The notes under the pieces are model-generated. The model was given only the letters and a program-made list of their open reading frames with translations. It did not search any database and was not told the DNA's origin. Of a DNA stretch of 35,002 nt, positions 17,178 through 26,762 are shown in pieces (positions within the stretch are counted from its first letter, which is position 1; each line of letters begins with the position of its first letter). The translations under genes were made by a program, and so were the position numbers. This DNA is from an uncultured Flavobacteriaceae bacterium (GTDB lineage Bacteria > Bacteroidota > Bacteroidia > Flavobacteriales > Flavobacteriaceae): NCBI GenBank assembly GCA_937136755.1, contig CAKZOR010000087.1:1-35002 (forward strand), read 5' to 3'.

Positions 17178-17924
17178 TTAACTATTCCAAATCTCCCAGG
17201 AGGCCTCTGCTTGGCCCACTAACATTTCGTAGCCGTTTTTAATTTTAGCCCCCCTTAATTTTGCTTCATTCAAAAAAGCCGTTAGCTCAGGATTGTAAAT
17301 TAAATCAAAGGCAATATGATTTGCACCAATTTGACTGTAGTCAATATCTGGTTTTTGATCTATCTCAGGGAAGGTACCAATAGGGGTGCAATTAACGATG
17401 ATTAAGTGCTCTTGTAAGATCTCTTTTGTGAGATCTTTGTAACTTATTTGTCCCTCTTTAGATTGTCTAGATACATATAGAAAAGGAATACCCATGCTTT
17501 TAAAAACATGAGATACTGCCTTAGATGCTCCACCAGTCCCAAGAATAAGTGCTTTTTTATGCTCGGAAGATATAAGAGGTTCTATGGCTTTTCTGAACCC
17601 TATGACGTCTGTATTGTAACCTACGGTCCCTTCTTTTGTGAACTTAATAGTGTTTACCGCACCTATTTCTGCAGCAGTTGGATCTAGCTTAGTCAAGAAA
17701 GGTATTACAGATTCCTTGTAAGGAATGGTTACATTCATTCCTTTTAAGTCTGTTGTTTGGTCTAATACTTTATTAAAATTGCTGAGGTCTTGAAAATCAA
17801 AATTCTCGTAAGAATATCCCTCAAGTTTAAGTTGTTCAAACTTTTTAGAAAAATAATTTCCTGAAAAAGAGTAAGAAATATCTTTTCCTAGTAATCCGTA
17901 TTTATTGCTTCTTTTTGTGTGCAT
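17178..17924 (-). CDS. aroE: Shikimate dehydrogenase
   Basis: A 248-residue NADPH-dependent enzyme that reduces 3-dehydroshikimate in aromatic amino acid synthesis. The substrate site has YSFSGNYF (18-25), NVTIPYK with the catalytic Lys70, Asn91 and Asp106 in NTDVIG; the cofactor loop is GTGGASKA (129-136). NGYEMLVGQA near the end is also typical. The length is slightly short of the common 260-280 but normal for Bacteroidetes. The start overlaps the end of the upstream DUF368 gene by 23 nt, so the two are translationally coupled. Confidence 0.95.
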   Translation of the reverse strand: MHTKRSNKYGLLGKDISYSFSGNYFSKKFEQLKLEGYSYENFDFQDLSNFNKVLDQTTDLKGMNVTIPYKESVIPFLTKLDPTAAEIGAVNTIKFTKEGTVGYNTDVIGFRKAIEPLISSEHKKALILGTGGASKAVSHVFKSMGIPFLYVSRQSKEGQISYKDLTKEILQEHLIIVNCTPIGTFPEIDQKPDIDYSQIGANHIAFDLIYNPELTAFLNEAKLRGAKIKNGYEMLVGQAEASWEIWNS

Positions 17925-18915
17925 AAGATTCTAAAGCCATTAAAATTACAAAACCTAATCCCATCCAAAAAATGGCCCACCATGTAGCTGCCTCTTGAAT
18001 AGAAGGAATGTACCTCTGGTAATTTAATATTATTTTATGCTGGTTTGAATCCAACAAAGGTTTTCCTAATTCATTTAGTTTGTAAATAGTTTCTTTCCAG
18101 GGCCAAACAACCCCTAGAGACCCGGAAATAAAACCAATTATGATCGCTGTGCTAATGGCGTTAAAACGCTTCAAAACAACACTGATTAAGTGGGATAAAG
18201 TGACCAATCCGGCTGTAGATCCCAAGGTGAAAACAGCCAGTATTTTTAGTGTTTTAAGTCGCTTTGGATTGTTCCAAAAACTAAAGTCGCCTTGGATAAT
18301 TTCAAAAAAAGTGTCGTAAAGCGCATTAACACTATCTACAAGTAGGAGTACATAATTGCCTAAAAGCATTAGGATGAATGAACCAGATAAGCCAGGAAGT
18401 GTCATTCCAGATACACTAATCATTCCGCAGAAAAACACAAACAATAAGTGGTCATTCTCTTTGGCAGGGCTAAGAAAACTAATACTCACACCAATGCCCA
18501 GTCCAATGAATCCCCATAGGATTGTACTGCTATTCCATTGTTTAAACTGTTTGGATATATAGTATACGGACCCCAAAATCATGCCAAAGAAAAGGGACCA
18601 AACATAGGTTTCTTGAGTAAGTAGAAAATAATCGAGCGCTTTAGAAACACTAAAATAGCTTACGATCATTCCCATAAGGAGTACCCAAAGAAAGGGACCG
18701 TTTATATAGTAGTAGAAAGACTTAAATCTTCCTGATACAAGCAGGAAAAACGCTTTTTTATTGACCTTTTTTAGCGCGTAAATAAATTCTTCATAAAAAC
18801 CACCAACAAATGCTACAATTCCACCTGAGACCCCAGGAACTTTATTTGCGGCACCCATAGCCAGTCCCTTTAAAAAAAGGAATATGTTGTCTTGTAAGGT
18901 TCTTTGCCGCTCCAT
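17902..18915 (-). CDS. DUF368 family membrane protein (undecaprenyl-phosphate transporter-like), second copy
   Basis: A 337-residue polytopic membrane protein with about nine or ten hydrophobic helices. It carries the two DUF368 signatures: GAANKVPGVSGG near the N-terminus (residues 20-31) and LPGLSGSFILMLLG in the middle, an internal duplication seen in the family. DUF368 proteins (PopT) have recently been shown to move undecaprenyl phosphate back across the inner membrane for reuse in cell-wall and LPS synthesis; this assignment rests on family membership. The gene follows a paralogue by 19 nt and overlaps aroE. It is longer than its neighbour and has an extra stretch near the C-terminus. 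Confidence 0.87.
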   Translation of the reverse strand: MERQRTLQDNIFLFLKGLAMGAANKVPGVSGGIVAFVGGFYEEFIYALKKVNKKAFFLLVSGRFKSFYYYINGPFLWVLLMGMIVSYFSVSKALDYFLLTQETYVWSLFFGMILGSVYYISKQFKQWNSSTILWGFIGLGIGVSISFLSPAKENDHLLFVFFCGMISVSGMTLPGLSGSFILMLLGNYVLLLVDSVNALYDTFFEIIQGDFSFWNNPKRLKTLKILAVFTLGSTAGLVTLSHLISVVLKRFNAISTAIIIGFISGSLGVVWPWKETIYKLNELGKPLLDSNQHKIILNYQRYIPSIQEAATWWAIFWMGLGFVILMALESYAHKKKQ

Positions 18916-18934
18916 AATGTCAATGATGTAACAC

Positions 18935-19858
18935 TTAGGTGTTTTTTTTATTAGCAGTTTTTTCTAAGATGAAAATTAACGAAAAGCCAAAAATAGCCAA
19001 CAGGCTAGCAGTAATTATTTGTGTGTTCCCAGAAAAATCCCAAGGCAATACATTTTTAGAGGCCAAAACAATCTCTTTATCCCGAACTATTCTTGAGGAA
19101 ACGACCTCCTTCCAAGGCCATATTTTAGATAGCGATCCTATAATAAACCCCATTAGTATAGAGAGTGTTTGATTTTTAAAATGATTAAGGGTCCATTTTA
19201 AAATTCTAGAAAAAGAGGCCAGACCTATAATACAGCCTGCACCAACAGTGGCAATGATCAACAGATCCCTTTGATGAACCGCATTTAATATGGGTTCATA
19301 TGAACCGAGCAATACTAAAATAAATGCCCCAGATATGCCCGGTAAAATCATAGCGCAAATGGCTAAGGCACCAGACAGAAATAAATACAAGGGTTGTTGG
19401 CTGTTTTCAACTACCCCCAATTCCCCTATACCAATGGCTATGGCTATTCCAATAACTGCCATAATATAATCTTCAGGTTTTTTATTTTTGATTGATTTAC
19501 CAATAAAAACAACACTAGCTAAAACCAAGCCAAAGAAGAAAGACCAAAGTAGGACTGTCTCATGGTTCAGAAGCCAACTAATGCCTTTTGCTAGTGAGAT
19601 TACACTAACACCAATACCTAGAAAAAGCGCTGTTAAAAAATGTCCATTAATATGTGCCCAAAAGCTTTTAATCCCTTCCTGTTTCCACTTTTTTAAGGCT
19701 TTGAGGTTCACATTATTTATACTCTCTAAGAGCTCCTCATAAATACCAGATATAAACGCAATGGTTCCACCTGAAACTCCAGGAACCACATCTGCAGCAC
19801 CCATAGCCATACCTTTTAAAAAAAGGACAATATAATTCCTGTTTGTTTTTTTTTGCAT
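18935..19858 (-). CDS. DUF368 family membrane protein (undecaprenyl-phosphate transporter-like), first copy
   Basis: A 307-residue polytopic membrane protein of the same family as the next gene. Its signatures are more canonical: MGAADVVPGVSGGT (residues 16-29) and MILPGISGAFILVLLGSY in the second half. The expected role is recycling undecaprenyl phosphate across the inner membrane (PopT-type). It starts 30 nt after the TPR gene, so the order TPR-DUF368-DUF368-aroE looks like one operon. The two copies are clearly related but diverged outside the signatures, which argues for an old duplication rather than recent copying. Confidence 0.88.
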   Translation of the reverse strand: MQKKTNRNYIVLFLKGMAMGAADVVPGVSGGTIAFISGIYEELLESINNVNLKALKKWKQEGIKSFWAHINGHFLTALFLGIGVSVISLAKGISWLLNHETVLLWSFFFGLVLASVVFIGKSIKNKKPEDYIMAVIGIAIAIGIGELGVVENSQQPLYLFLSGALAICAMILPGISGAFILVLLGSYEPILNAVHQRDLLIIATVGAGCIIGLASFSRILKWTLNHFKNQTLSILMGFIIGSLSKIWPWKEVVSSRIVRDKEIVLASKNVLPWDFSGNTQIITASLLAIFGFSLIFILEKTANKKNT

Positions 19859-19888
19859 GTCTAGCGTAAAGTTTAAAAATAGGGTATT

Positions 19889-21289
19889 TTAACTAGAAGC
19901 CTTGCTAGAGGTGCTAATAAAATTGGAAACCCAAGTACTGTTAAAAAAACCAGGATATTGACTTTTGAAATGCGCTAGAAGATTGTAGTCTAATCTCAAT
20001 GCCTCAGAAAGATGGTATTTGCTTTGCTCAATATCTTGAGAAAGCCCAAAAATAAATGCCAACCGATACCTTAAGGAGGCAATTTCTGGGAAGAAGCCAA
20101 TCGCTTGAAGTAGTATTTGATTCGCCGCCTCAAATTCTTTATTCTCCATGACTACCAGGGCCCAAGACTCCCATGTGCTCAAATCATAATCTCCAAACTC
20201 AACGGCCTGTTTGTAGGCAAAATCTGCCTCGTCTAATTGCCCTAAGCTCACATTTATTTGCGCACATTTTTTCCAATAAGCTTCATTTTCGGTGTCAATA
20301 TGCAAGGCCTTATTAATGTAATAAAGTGCCTTTTCATAATTTTTCTCCTTAATATAAAAATTGGTTATGGCCAGCCAACCTTTGTCTAAAAGTGGGTCCT
20401 CATGGACTGTTTTATAGTAGTATTGTTGTGCGAGATCTGAATTTCCAATTTTTTCATGACACCTGCCAATTCTAAGGTAAGCATGAGCAGTGGGGTCCTC
20501 TAAGTCTATGGTGGTCTCATAATTCTCAATCGCTTCATTATAGCGCTTGAGTTTTTCTAAAACCATGGCTTTTTCAAAATAAGCGCCAATAAATGATTCA
20601 TCAGATATTATAGCAAAATCAAAGGCAGTGAGCGCCTCTTTATAGAGACCTTTGCTCTTGTATTGCTTTCCAAGCTGATGCCATGCCACTTCACAATAGG
20701 GTTCTTTTTCTAAATAATCATTGAGATAAGAAATAGCGCCATCAGGATCTTCTAAATATTCAAAGCAATAGATAATATTATACAGTGAGGCATAGTCCTG
20801 AGGATCTTCTTCCACACATTTAATAAAATTGTGCTTAGCTTTCTCAAAATCTTCTAAAAACAAATATTCCATCCCCAAAAGGGCATAGATGTCTAAAGTG
20901 TCTTCTGTGAGTAATAAGGCTTTCTCAAGACAACTAATAGCTTGAAGGTGTTTGTCTTGTTTAGACCAAATGTTGGCCCTTTGAATATATATTTCCTCGT
21001 TTTTTTGGTCTAGAGACTCTAAGTAATCCAACTGAGTAATTGCGAGATCTAGTTTGTTCTCAAAGACCATTACTTCAATTTCTAGCAACTTTAAAGGGGT
21101 CGTTTCAGGGTGTTGTTCCAAGCCAATTTTAATGGCTTTTTTTGCCAGTGAAACCTTTCCATTATTGAGATAGTGGTGTATGATGTCTTCAAAATCCTCC
21201 GCGTCAAAAAAGTACACGTCGTCTGTTTTGAGCATAGATTCAAACTTTGCGATTGGCTCGCTACCTTCTTCATTAGGATCTAACGCCAT
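19889..21289 (-). CDS. Tetratricopeptide repeat protein
   Basis: A 466-residue protein made almost wholly of TPR helical pairs (about ten repeats, residues 35-440), with repeat-consensus elements such as ALLGMEYLFLEDFEKAKHNF and YLRIGRCHEKIGNSDLAQQY. It has no signal peptide, so it is probably a cytosolic scaffold. It leads the operon that contains the two DUF368 genes. The 106 nt upstream is free of genes and may hold the promoter. No specific partner can be named. Confidence 0.88.
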   Translation of the reverse strand: MALDPNEEGSEPIAKFESMLKTDDVYFFDAEDFEDIIHHYLNNGKVSLAKKAIKIGLEQHPETTPLKLLEIEVMVFENKLDLAITQLDYLESLDQKNEEIYIQRANIWSKQDKHLQAISCLEKALLLTEDTLDIYALLGMEYLFLEDFEKAKHNFIKCVEEDPQDYASLYNIIYCFEYLEDPDGAISYLNDYLEKEPYCEVAWHQLGKQYKSKGLYKEALTAFDFAIISDESFIGAYFEKAMVLEKLKRYNEAIENYETTIDLEDPTAHAYLRIGRCHEKIGNSDLAQQYYYKTVHEDPLLDKGWLAITNFYIKEKNYEKALYYINKALHIDTENEAYWKKCAQINVSLGQLDEADFAYKQAVEFGDYDLSTWESWALVVMENKEFEAANQILLQAIGFFPEIASLRYRLAFIFGLSQDIEQSKYHLSEALRLDYNLLAHFKSQYPGFFNSTWVSNFISTSSKASS

Positions 21290-21395
21290 AGCGTATATCT
21301 TGGGGTTTCAATTAATTTAAATTTAGGGGTAATCCCATTAACAAAGCTTAAATTCTGGGGGTTATTATTAACAAATTAGTTAACACTACAAGAGA

Positions 21396-22586
21396 TTAAT
21401 TTAAAGTCCTTGTGTTTTTATCTAAAATCTTTAAAATTAAATCGCAGCCTTTCTCCAATTCATCCATTGAAATAGTTAAGGGGGGAGATATTCTCACAGC
21501 TTTTTTCTCAAAGAGCAACCAGAAAAGAATTAATCCATTTTTTGACGCTTCCAAAACTAATTCATTGGCTTTTTCAGGAGAGGCTAAAATGAGTGCTAAC
21601 ATGAGCCCTTTTCCTCTAATTTCTTTTATGTCAGGGTGCTGTAATTTACGCCTCAAAAAAGCCTCTTTCTCTAAAGTTTGAGCCATGAGGTTTTCTTCTT
21701 GGATAATTTCTAAAGTGGCCTTGCAGGCCGATGCTATTACAGGATTTCCCCCAAAAGTGGTAATATGTCCAAGGCTGGGCTTTTCTTGAAGTAAGTCCAT
21801 AAGGGGTTTAGATGCTATAAATGCGCCAACGGGTAGACCACCAGCCATTCCTTTACCTACGACCAATATATGGGGTACACATTGGTAATGCTCAAAAGCA
21901 AATAGCGCTCCTGTACGCCCAAATCCTGGTTGAATTTCATCTAAAATGAGCAATGCACCAACCGCTTCGCAGCGTTCTTTTACAGCTTTTAAATACCCAT
22001 TATTTGGGCAAATGAATCCTGCTCCCCCTTGAATGGTTTCTAGGAGCACTGCAGCCGTTTTTTCTGTGATTTGTGACAATTCTATAAACGCATTGAAATG
22101 TATAAATCTTACACCGGGTACCAGTGGTCTAAAAGCAGCTTTTCTGTCTTCATATCCCATGACACTTAAACTCCCCATTGTATTTCCGTGGTAAGCATGG
22201 TGTGCTGCAATAATTTCATGTCTTCCTGTAGCCCTTCTCGCTAATTTCATAGCGCCTTCTATGGCTTCTGTCCCTGAATTTACTAGGTAAGTGCAATCCA
22301 AACCTTCTGGAAGCAATGCCGCCAATGATTTAGTGTAATCAATAGCTGGTTTCTGGGCGTATTCTCCATATACCATGACATGCATGTATTTGGCCGTTTG
22401 TTCTTGAATGGCTTGGACAAGTTTTGGATGGGTGTGGCCAACGCTACAAGCAGAAACACCGGCAACAAAATCAAGGTGACCCTTTCCGTTAGAGTCGTAA
22501 ATATAACTGCCCTTGGCATGAGAAACTTCTAAAGCCAGGGGGTGGGGGGTAGTTTGTGCCTGATATTTTAAAAAATCTGAGATCAC
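21396..22586 (-). CDS. Class III aminotransferase (acetylornithine/aspartate aminotransferase family)
   Basis: A 396-residue PLP enzyme. It has GHLDFVAGVSACSVGHTHP (36-54), the NSGTEAIEGAMKLAR motif (103-117), LDEIQPGFGRTG (215-226) and the cofactor lysine Lys245 in VVGKGMAGG. It belongs to the group often named aspartate aminotransferase family or acetylornithine transaminase-like; no arginine-biosynthesis genes are adjacent, so the substrate is open. Its start overlaps the end of the OstA-like gene by 4 nt (ATGA), so the two are translated together. It is separate from the ornithine enzyme at 6457. Confidence 0.9.
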   Translation of the reverse strand: MISDFLKYQAQTTPHPLALEVSHAKGSYIYDSNGKGHLDFVAGVSACSVGHTHPKLVQAIQEQTAKYMHVMVYGEYAQKPAIDYTKSLAALLPEGLDCTYLVNSGTEAIEGAMKLARRATGRHEIIAAHHAYHGNTMGSLSVMGYEDRKAAFRPLVPGVRFIHFNAFIELSQITEKTAAVLLETIQGGAGFICPNNGYLKAVKERCEAVGALLILDEIQPGFGRTGALFAFEHYQCVPHILVVGKGMAGGLPVGAFIASKPLMDLLQEKPSLGHITTFGGNPVIASACKATLEIIQEENLMAQTLEKEAFLRRKLQHPDIKEIRGKGLMLALILASPEKANELVLEASKNGLILFWLLFEKKAVRISPPLTISMDELEKGCDLILKILDKNTRTLN

Positions 22587-24217
22587 TGCTGAGATAGTTG
22601 CTTTTTTGTGGTTTTCTCTTCAGTATTGGCTAGATTTTCTCGGTCAATCGGTTGGGTGAGTCCCCTGATCTTAGCTAATTTAATCTGTAGATCTTCCGGT
22701 CCAAATATATCATCTTTAGTTCTAATTCTCTCGTCACCAAACCATAAAAATCCCTCTAATTTCCTGTCAATTACTGGAAGTTCTGACAGTGGGTAAATGG
22801 TGCCATCTGGTGCAGTTATAAAAGTAATTTCATTAATGTCGTTGTTAACCATCTCAATAGCAATTTCACTACAAATGGTTTTGTTAATTCCCATGAGTTC
22901 TTGCTCCTTATCGTATAAGTAATAGATGAGCTCAGTGTTCTTGATCAAGTTTAAAAAGCGAAGTGCATTGTTCTCAAAAACACCGAACATGTCTTTTCCC
23001 TTGGCCTGGTTAAATCCTATCTTACGAATAGTATCTTTAGCTACAATGAAAGCATTATTGAGTACCTCTAGGGAGTCTAGTGATTTTGTTTTTGGATCTG
23101 ATTTTAAATGAATCACATCTCCGGTCATCTGGTTTTCACCATTCCAAATTATAGGCCTTTTAATGAGCTGAGTAAGTCCTGTACTTTGATCAAAATGAAT
23201 GGAATCGCATTTGCCACTCAAGTCGGTCTTGTAAAACTTAGCCCCTCTAAATGCCCTTAAAATTCTGGCGTCAGGCTTTCCTGTAAGCATAATAGTGTCT
23301 CCGTGCATATACAGGGAGTCTTTCTCTACTAAGCTAATAGAGACTGCTTTTTTTGTTGCGAATACGGAATCTTTTGCCTTAAAAACCTCTGCGTAATGCG
23401 CCCTAATAACACCATTATTTATGGTGTCTGTAACAACAATGTTATTGGTTGCAGAGGCAAATTTTCTATTTTTATTGAAATAAACAGAATCTCCTTCAAT
23501 GATTCTATTATTGTAGTTAATCTTGGTGTTTTTAATTCCATAACCACTCTCTGTTGTCATATTGTAATAGCCACGTTCGCAATAAAAGGTGTATTCCTTC
23601 CCATAAATTGTAGAAGGGCCATACATATAGGCATTTTTTGAAGTAGTGTAATAGTCTAGCTGCTGTGAACGTAGTTTGTATTCAGGATTAACCACCTCTA
23701 CACGGCTTAAAAACTGATATTTCTTTGGAGTTAAATAGTACCTTCCAATATCTGAAGTCAAGGTGTTTTGGCTGTCTACAATAGTGCCTTTTTTGTTGTA
23801 ATAGGCCTCTTGTTTTTCTCTATTAAAGTAAAGTGTGTCAGAGGGTGTTAAAGTCATGTCAGTATTTTTTAAGCTGACAGACTCCCATGCTTTGGCCAAT
23901 TGAGAAACACCATTGTAGTCCAATTGTCCTGCATTCATGAAGATGGAATCTCCTTGAATGAGTGTGATATTTCCTTTGGCCCTTATCTTGTTTTCTGCAG
24001 GATAGAAAATGGCAATATCACACCAGAGGTCTGCACCTTGGTGTCTAAATTGAACTTGTTTGTCATCTTTACTAAAGATGGAAGCCCCGGGAAATTGCGC
24101 TTCATCCTTTGTGAAATTTCCCCCATAAACAATTTGGATTTGCTTCTCTTGGCCTTGAACCTTAGCAGGCAAGAAGCATAGGGAAATAAGCAGTGTAAAA
24201 ACGTAGTATTTCTTCAA
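22583..24217 (-). CDS. OstA-like protein (LptA/LptD N-terminal-like)
   Basis: A 544-residue exported protein. A signal peptide (about residues 1-22, cleaved near KVQGQ) is followed by repeated beta-strand motifs typical of the OstA/LptA domain, such as NKIRAKGNITLIQGDSIF and IIEGDSVYFNKNRKFA. LptA-type proteins form the periplasmic bridge that carries lipopolysaccharide to the outer membrane. The Bacteroidetes OstA-like family is longer than E. coli LptA (185 residues) and lacks the LptD barrel, so it may cover more of the bridge; that part is inferred. It is co-translated with the class III aminotransferase. Confidence 0.88.
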   Translation of the reverse strand: MKKYYVFTLLISLCFLPAKVQGQEKQIQIVYGGNFTKDEAQFPGASIFSKDDKQVQFRHQGADLWCDIAIFYPAENKIRAKGNITLIQGDSIFMNAGQLDYNGVSQLAKAWESVSLKNTDMTLTPSDTLYFNREKQEAYYNKKGTIVDSQNTLTSDIGRYYLTPKKYQFLSRVEVVNPEYKLRSQQLDYYTTSKNAYMYGPSTIYGKEYTFYCERGYYNMTTESGYGIKNTKINYNNRIIEGDSVYFNKNRKFASATNNIVVTDTINNGVIRAHYAEVFKAKDSVFATKKAVSISLVEKDSLYMHGDTIMLTGKPDARILRAFRGAKFYKTDLSGKCDSIHFDQSTGLTQLIKRPIIWNGENQMTGDVIHLKSDPKTKSLDSLEVLNNAFIVAKDTIRKIGFNQAKGKDMFGVFENNALRFLNLIKNTELIYYLYDKEQELMGINKTICSEIAIEMVNNDINEITFITAPDGTIYPLSELPVIDRKLEGFLWFGDERIRTKDDIFGPEDLQIKLAKIRGLTQPIDRENLANTEEKTTKKQLSQQ

Positions 24218-24252
24218 AGGGTCTAATTGCTAATGGTTAAATAAGAAAAAAG

Positions 24253-24286
24253 CTTTACCCCTTATGTAAAAATACAAGGGGTAAAG
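24253..24286 (-). terminator. Intrinsic terminator downstream of purA
   Basis: CTTTACCCCTT (24253-24263) pairs perfectly with AAGGGGTAAAG (24276-24286), an 11-bp stem. On the minus strand it is followed by a T-run (from 24251 downward), so it ends the purA transcript and separates it from the OstA-like gene. Confidence 0.9.
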
Positions 24287-24294
24287 AAACTTTT

Positions 24295-25566
24295 TTATCT
24301 ATGAATAGTTTGGGTTCTATCTGGACCTACCGATACAATTTTGATAGGCACTTCTAGTACTTCTTCTAAATAACTAATGTAATTCATTAGATTTTCAGGC
24401 AATTGTGATTCAGAAGACATTTTAGTTAAATCCTGCTCCCAACCCGGCATTTCAATATAGTTTGGGGTCACATTATCTGGTTCCACATTGTATGGAAAAT
24501 GAGAGATAGTGGCTCCTTTGTACTGGTATGAATCGCAGATTTTGATTGTTTTAAATCCAGAAAGCACATCTGCTTTCATCATCATTAATTCTGTGACGCC
24601 ATTAATTGTAATCGCGTATTTAAGCGCAACAACATCAATCCAGCCACATCTTCTGGCCCTTCCAGTTGTAGCACCAAATTCATTGCCTACACGACCCATA
24701 GTTTCCCCGTCAGTGTCAAATAGTTCAGTGGGGAAAGGACCACTTCCTACTCTGGTGGTATAGGCTTTAAAAATACCCAATACGCGTCCTATTTGGTTGG
24801 GTGCAACGCCAAGCCCTGTACAAGCTCCAGCTGCAGTAGTGTTGGAAGAAGTCACAAATGGGTAAGTACCAAAGTCAATATCTAACAAAGAACCCTGTGC
24901 CCCTTCTGCTAATATTTTTTTACCTGCTTTTTGAGCTTCGTATAAGTATTGTTCAGAATCAATAAAAGTCAGTGATTTTAATTGGTCTATGGCTTCAAAG
25001 AAAGCGGTTTCTAATTCTTCTAAATCATACTGAATGTCTACGTCGTAAAAACCAATCATAGATTGGTGCTTATCTGCAAGGGCTCTATATTTTTCTTTCC
25101 AGTCGCTCATTTCTAAATCCCCTACACGCATACCATTTCTACCGGTCTTATCCATGTAAGTAGGACCAATACCTTTAAGTGTTGAACCAATTTTAGCCTT
25201 TCCTTTTGCAGCCTCAGATGCAGCGTCTAAAAGCCTGTGCGTAGGAAGGATTAAATGTGCTTTTCTTGAAATTAGCAACTTGCTTTTAAAATCTATTTTA
25301 AAAGCGGCTAAGTTCTCTAACTCTTTTTGAAAAATGACAGGGTCTATAACGACTCCATTTCCAACAATGTTTTTTGCTTCTTTGTGAAAGATACCCGATG
25401 GTATAGTGTGTAGTACGTGCTTGATTCCGTCGAACTCAAGGGTATGACCTGCGTTAGGCCCTCCTTGAAATCTTGCTATAATGTCGTAATCTTTGGTGAG
25501 TACGTCTACGATTTTACCTTTTCCTTCATCTCCCCATTGGAGTCCTAGTAGTAAGTCTACTGCCAT
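24295..25566 (-). CDS. purA: Adenylosuccinate synthase
   Basis: A 423-residue GTP-dependent enzyme that joins IMP and aspartate, the first committed step to AMP. The features are GLQWGDEGKGKIVD (8-21, with the catalytic Asp13), NAGHT (38-42, His41), and the GSTLKGIGPTYMDKTGR and GRARRCGWID motifs. The length fits the family (about 425-430). It lies 20 nt after fur and ends at a strong terminator. PurA is a known target of (p)ppGpp in other bacteria, so its position downstream of RelA/SpoT is worth noting. Confidence 0.97.
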   Translation of the reverse strand: MAVDLLLGLQWGDEGKGKIVDVLTKDYDIIARFQGGPNAGHTLEFDGIKHVLHTIPSGIFHKEAKNIVGNGVVIDPVIFQKELENLAAFKIDFKSKLLISRKAHLILPTHRLLDAASEAAKGKAKIGSTLKGIGPTYMDKTGRNGMRVGDLEMSDWKEKYRALADKHQSMIGFYDVDIQYDLEELETAFFEAIDQLKSLTFIDSEQYLYEAQKAGKKILAEGAQGSLLDIDFGTYPFVTSSNTTAAGACTGLGVAPNQIGRVLGIFKAYTTRVGSGPFPTELFDTDGETMGRVGNEFGATTGRARRCGWIDVVALKYAITINGVTELMMMKADVLSGFKTIKICDSYQYKGATISHFPYNVEPDNVTPNYIEMPGWEQDLTKMSSESQLPENLMNYISYLEEVLEVPIKIVSVGPDRTQTIHR

Positions 25567-25586
25567 TTTTTTGCTAGTTGTTATGT

Positions 25587-26045
25587 TTATTCTTTAGGTG
25601 TTTCCAATTGTTCTTTGGTCCCGTAAAAGTATAAAGAATGGTTGTTTATTTTTATATTAAAAACTTCTTCTATTGTTTTTTTTATCGCTTGAATTCTAGG
25701 GTCACAAAATTCAATAACTTCTCCTGTGTCTGTTAGAATTACGTGGTCGTGTTGGTGGTCAAAATAAGACTTTTCATATTGGGCTTGATTTTTTCCAAAC
25801 TGATGCCTTCTCACCAATTTACAATCCATTAAAATCTCAATGGTATTGTATAAGGTAGCTCTACTGACCCGGTAGTTTTTATTTTTCATTTGAATGTAAA
25901 GAGATTCAATATCAAAATGCGACTCACTGTCATATATTTCCTGAAGTATAGCATATCTTTCGGGTGTTTTCCTATGTCCATTTTCTTCTAAGAAAGCCGT
26001 AAATACGTTTTTAACTATTTCTTGGTTGTTGTTTGAAGATGCCAT
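25587..26045 (-). CDS. Fur family transcriptional regulator
   Basis: A 152-residue metal-sensing repressor. The winged helix has its recognition helix around [13 protein letters not shown] (60-72). The metal site appears as HQHDH (97-101) with CDP at 114-116. The CxxC zinc pairs of many Fur and PerR proteins are absent; only single Cys residues remain, a pattern common in Bacteroidetes Fur. Whether it senses iron, peroxide or zinc cannot be decided. A TACCTTTG -7 element lies 22 nt upstream of the ATG, so it can be transcribed separately from RelA/SpoT. Confidence 0.9.
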   Translation of the reverse strand: MASSNNNQEIVKNVFTAFLEENGHRKTPERYAILQEIYDSESHFDIESLYIQMKNKNYRVSRATLYNTIEILMDCKLVRRHQFGKNQAQYEKSYFDHQHDHVILTDTGEVIEFCDPRIQAIKKTIEEVFNIKINNHSLYFYGTKEQLETPKE

Positions 26046-26067
26046 GGTTATGAAAGGTCTTAAGGAG

Positions 26068-26075
26068 CAAAGGTA
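26068..26075 (-). promoter_or_regulatory. Candidate -7 element for fur-purA
   Basis: On the minus strand this reads TACCTTTG, a TAnnTTTG match, 22 nt before the Fur ATG and 10 nt after the RelA/SpoT stop. It would drive fur and purA independently. Confidence 0.45.
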
Positions 26076-26085
26076 ATGCTAAATT

Positions 26086-26730
26086 TTATAATCTACTCAC
26101 TTTATCAATGCCGTTAATATGCTTTAAATTTCCAATAAGTTTCTTGAGGGTATCGTTATTTTTTACCACCACTTTTATCTTCCCGCTAAAAGTCCCTCCA
26201 TCTGTATTAAAGTTAATGGCTCTCATATTCACATTCATTTGGTTAGAGATCACTTTAGTAATATTACTGACCAATCCTAAATTGTCTAAACCATTTAAGG
26301 CTATTTCTGCAGAAAATTCTTCCTGAGAGGCGTCTATCCAATTTGCTGCAATAATTCTATAAGCATAATTAGATTGAAGAGAGATGGCATTAGGACAATT
26401 TTTTTTGTGCACTTTTATGCCATCGTTAATGCTAATAAACCCAAAGACTTCGTCTCCGGGGATAGCATTACAACAGGGAGATAACTTATAGGGTAGTTTT
26501 TCCTCGTCTTTTCCAAATACGAGCGTATCTAAATTAGAAGAGAGTTCCTCTTTGTCAATATCTTCTGGTATGGGATTTCTCCTGATTTTATTTTTAAAAA
26601 AGGAGATAAAAGCGTTGTTGTAAGAAGCGGCAAAATCTTTTAGCTTAACATTGTCAATAATGCCACTACCCACTCTGTAATATAGGTCTAGACTAGTTTT
26701 TAACTTAAAAAAAGTAACTAGTTTGTTCAC
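26086..26730 (-). CDS. RelA/SpoT C-terminal part: regulatory region and ACT domain
   Basis: This frame has a GTG as its only plausible start, in the middle of a conserved stretch (VNKLVTFFKLKTSLDLYYRVG), so it is probably not an independent gene. It holds the region with CCNAIPGDEVFGFISINDGIKVHKKNCPNA (given here by its ends: Cys at CCNAIPGD and HKKNCPNA, about residues 83-114) and a C-terminal ACT domain (about 140-214, ending KHINGIDKVSRL). Intact conservation shows that the region was under selection until recently. Confidence 0.7.
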   Translation of the reverse strand: MNKLVTFFKLKTSLDLYYRVGSGIIDNVKLKDFAASYNNAFISFFKNKIRRNPIPEDIDKEELSSNLDTLVFGKDEEKLPYKLSPCCNAIPGDEVFGFISINDGIKVHKKNCPNAISLQSNYAYRIIAANWIDASQEEFSAEIALNGLDNLGLVSNITKVISNQMNVNMRAINFNTDGGTFSGKIKVVVKNNDTLKKLIGNLKHINGIDKVSRL

Positions 26731-26762
26731 AGTGTCCTCATTGAGGGTAATCTTTTGAGATT

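Noticed and set aside
26086-26730. The ACT-containing fragment as an independent gene
   Set aside because: Its only start is a GTG inside a conserved RelA/SpoT segment, and family-like sequence continues upstream of it in the same frame. It is listed only as a fragment of the split gene.
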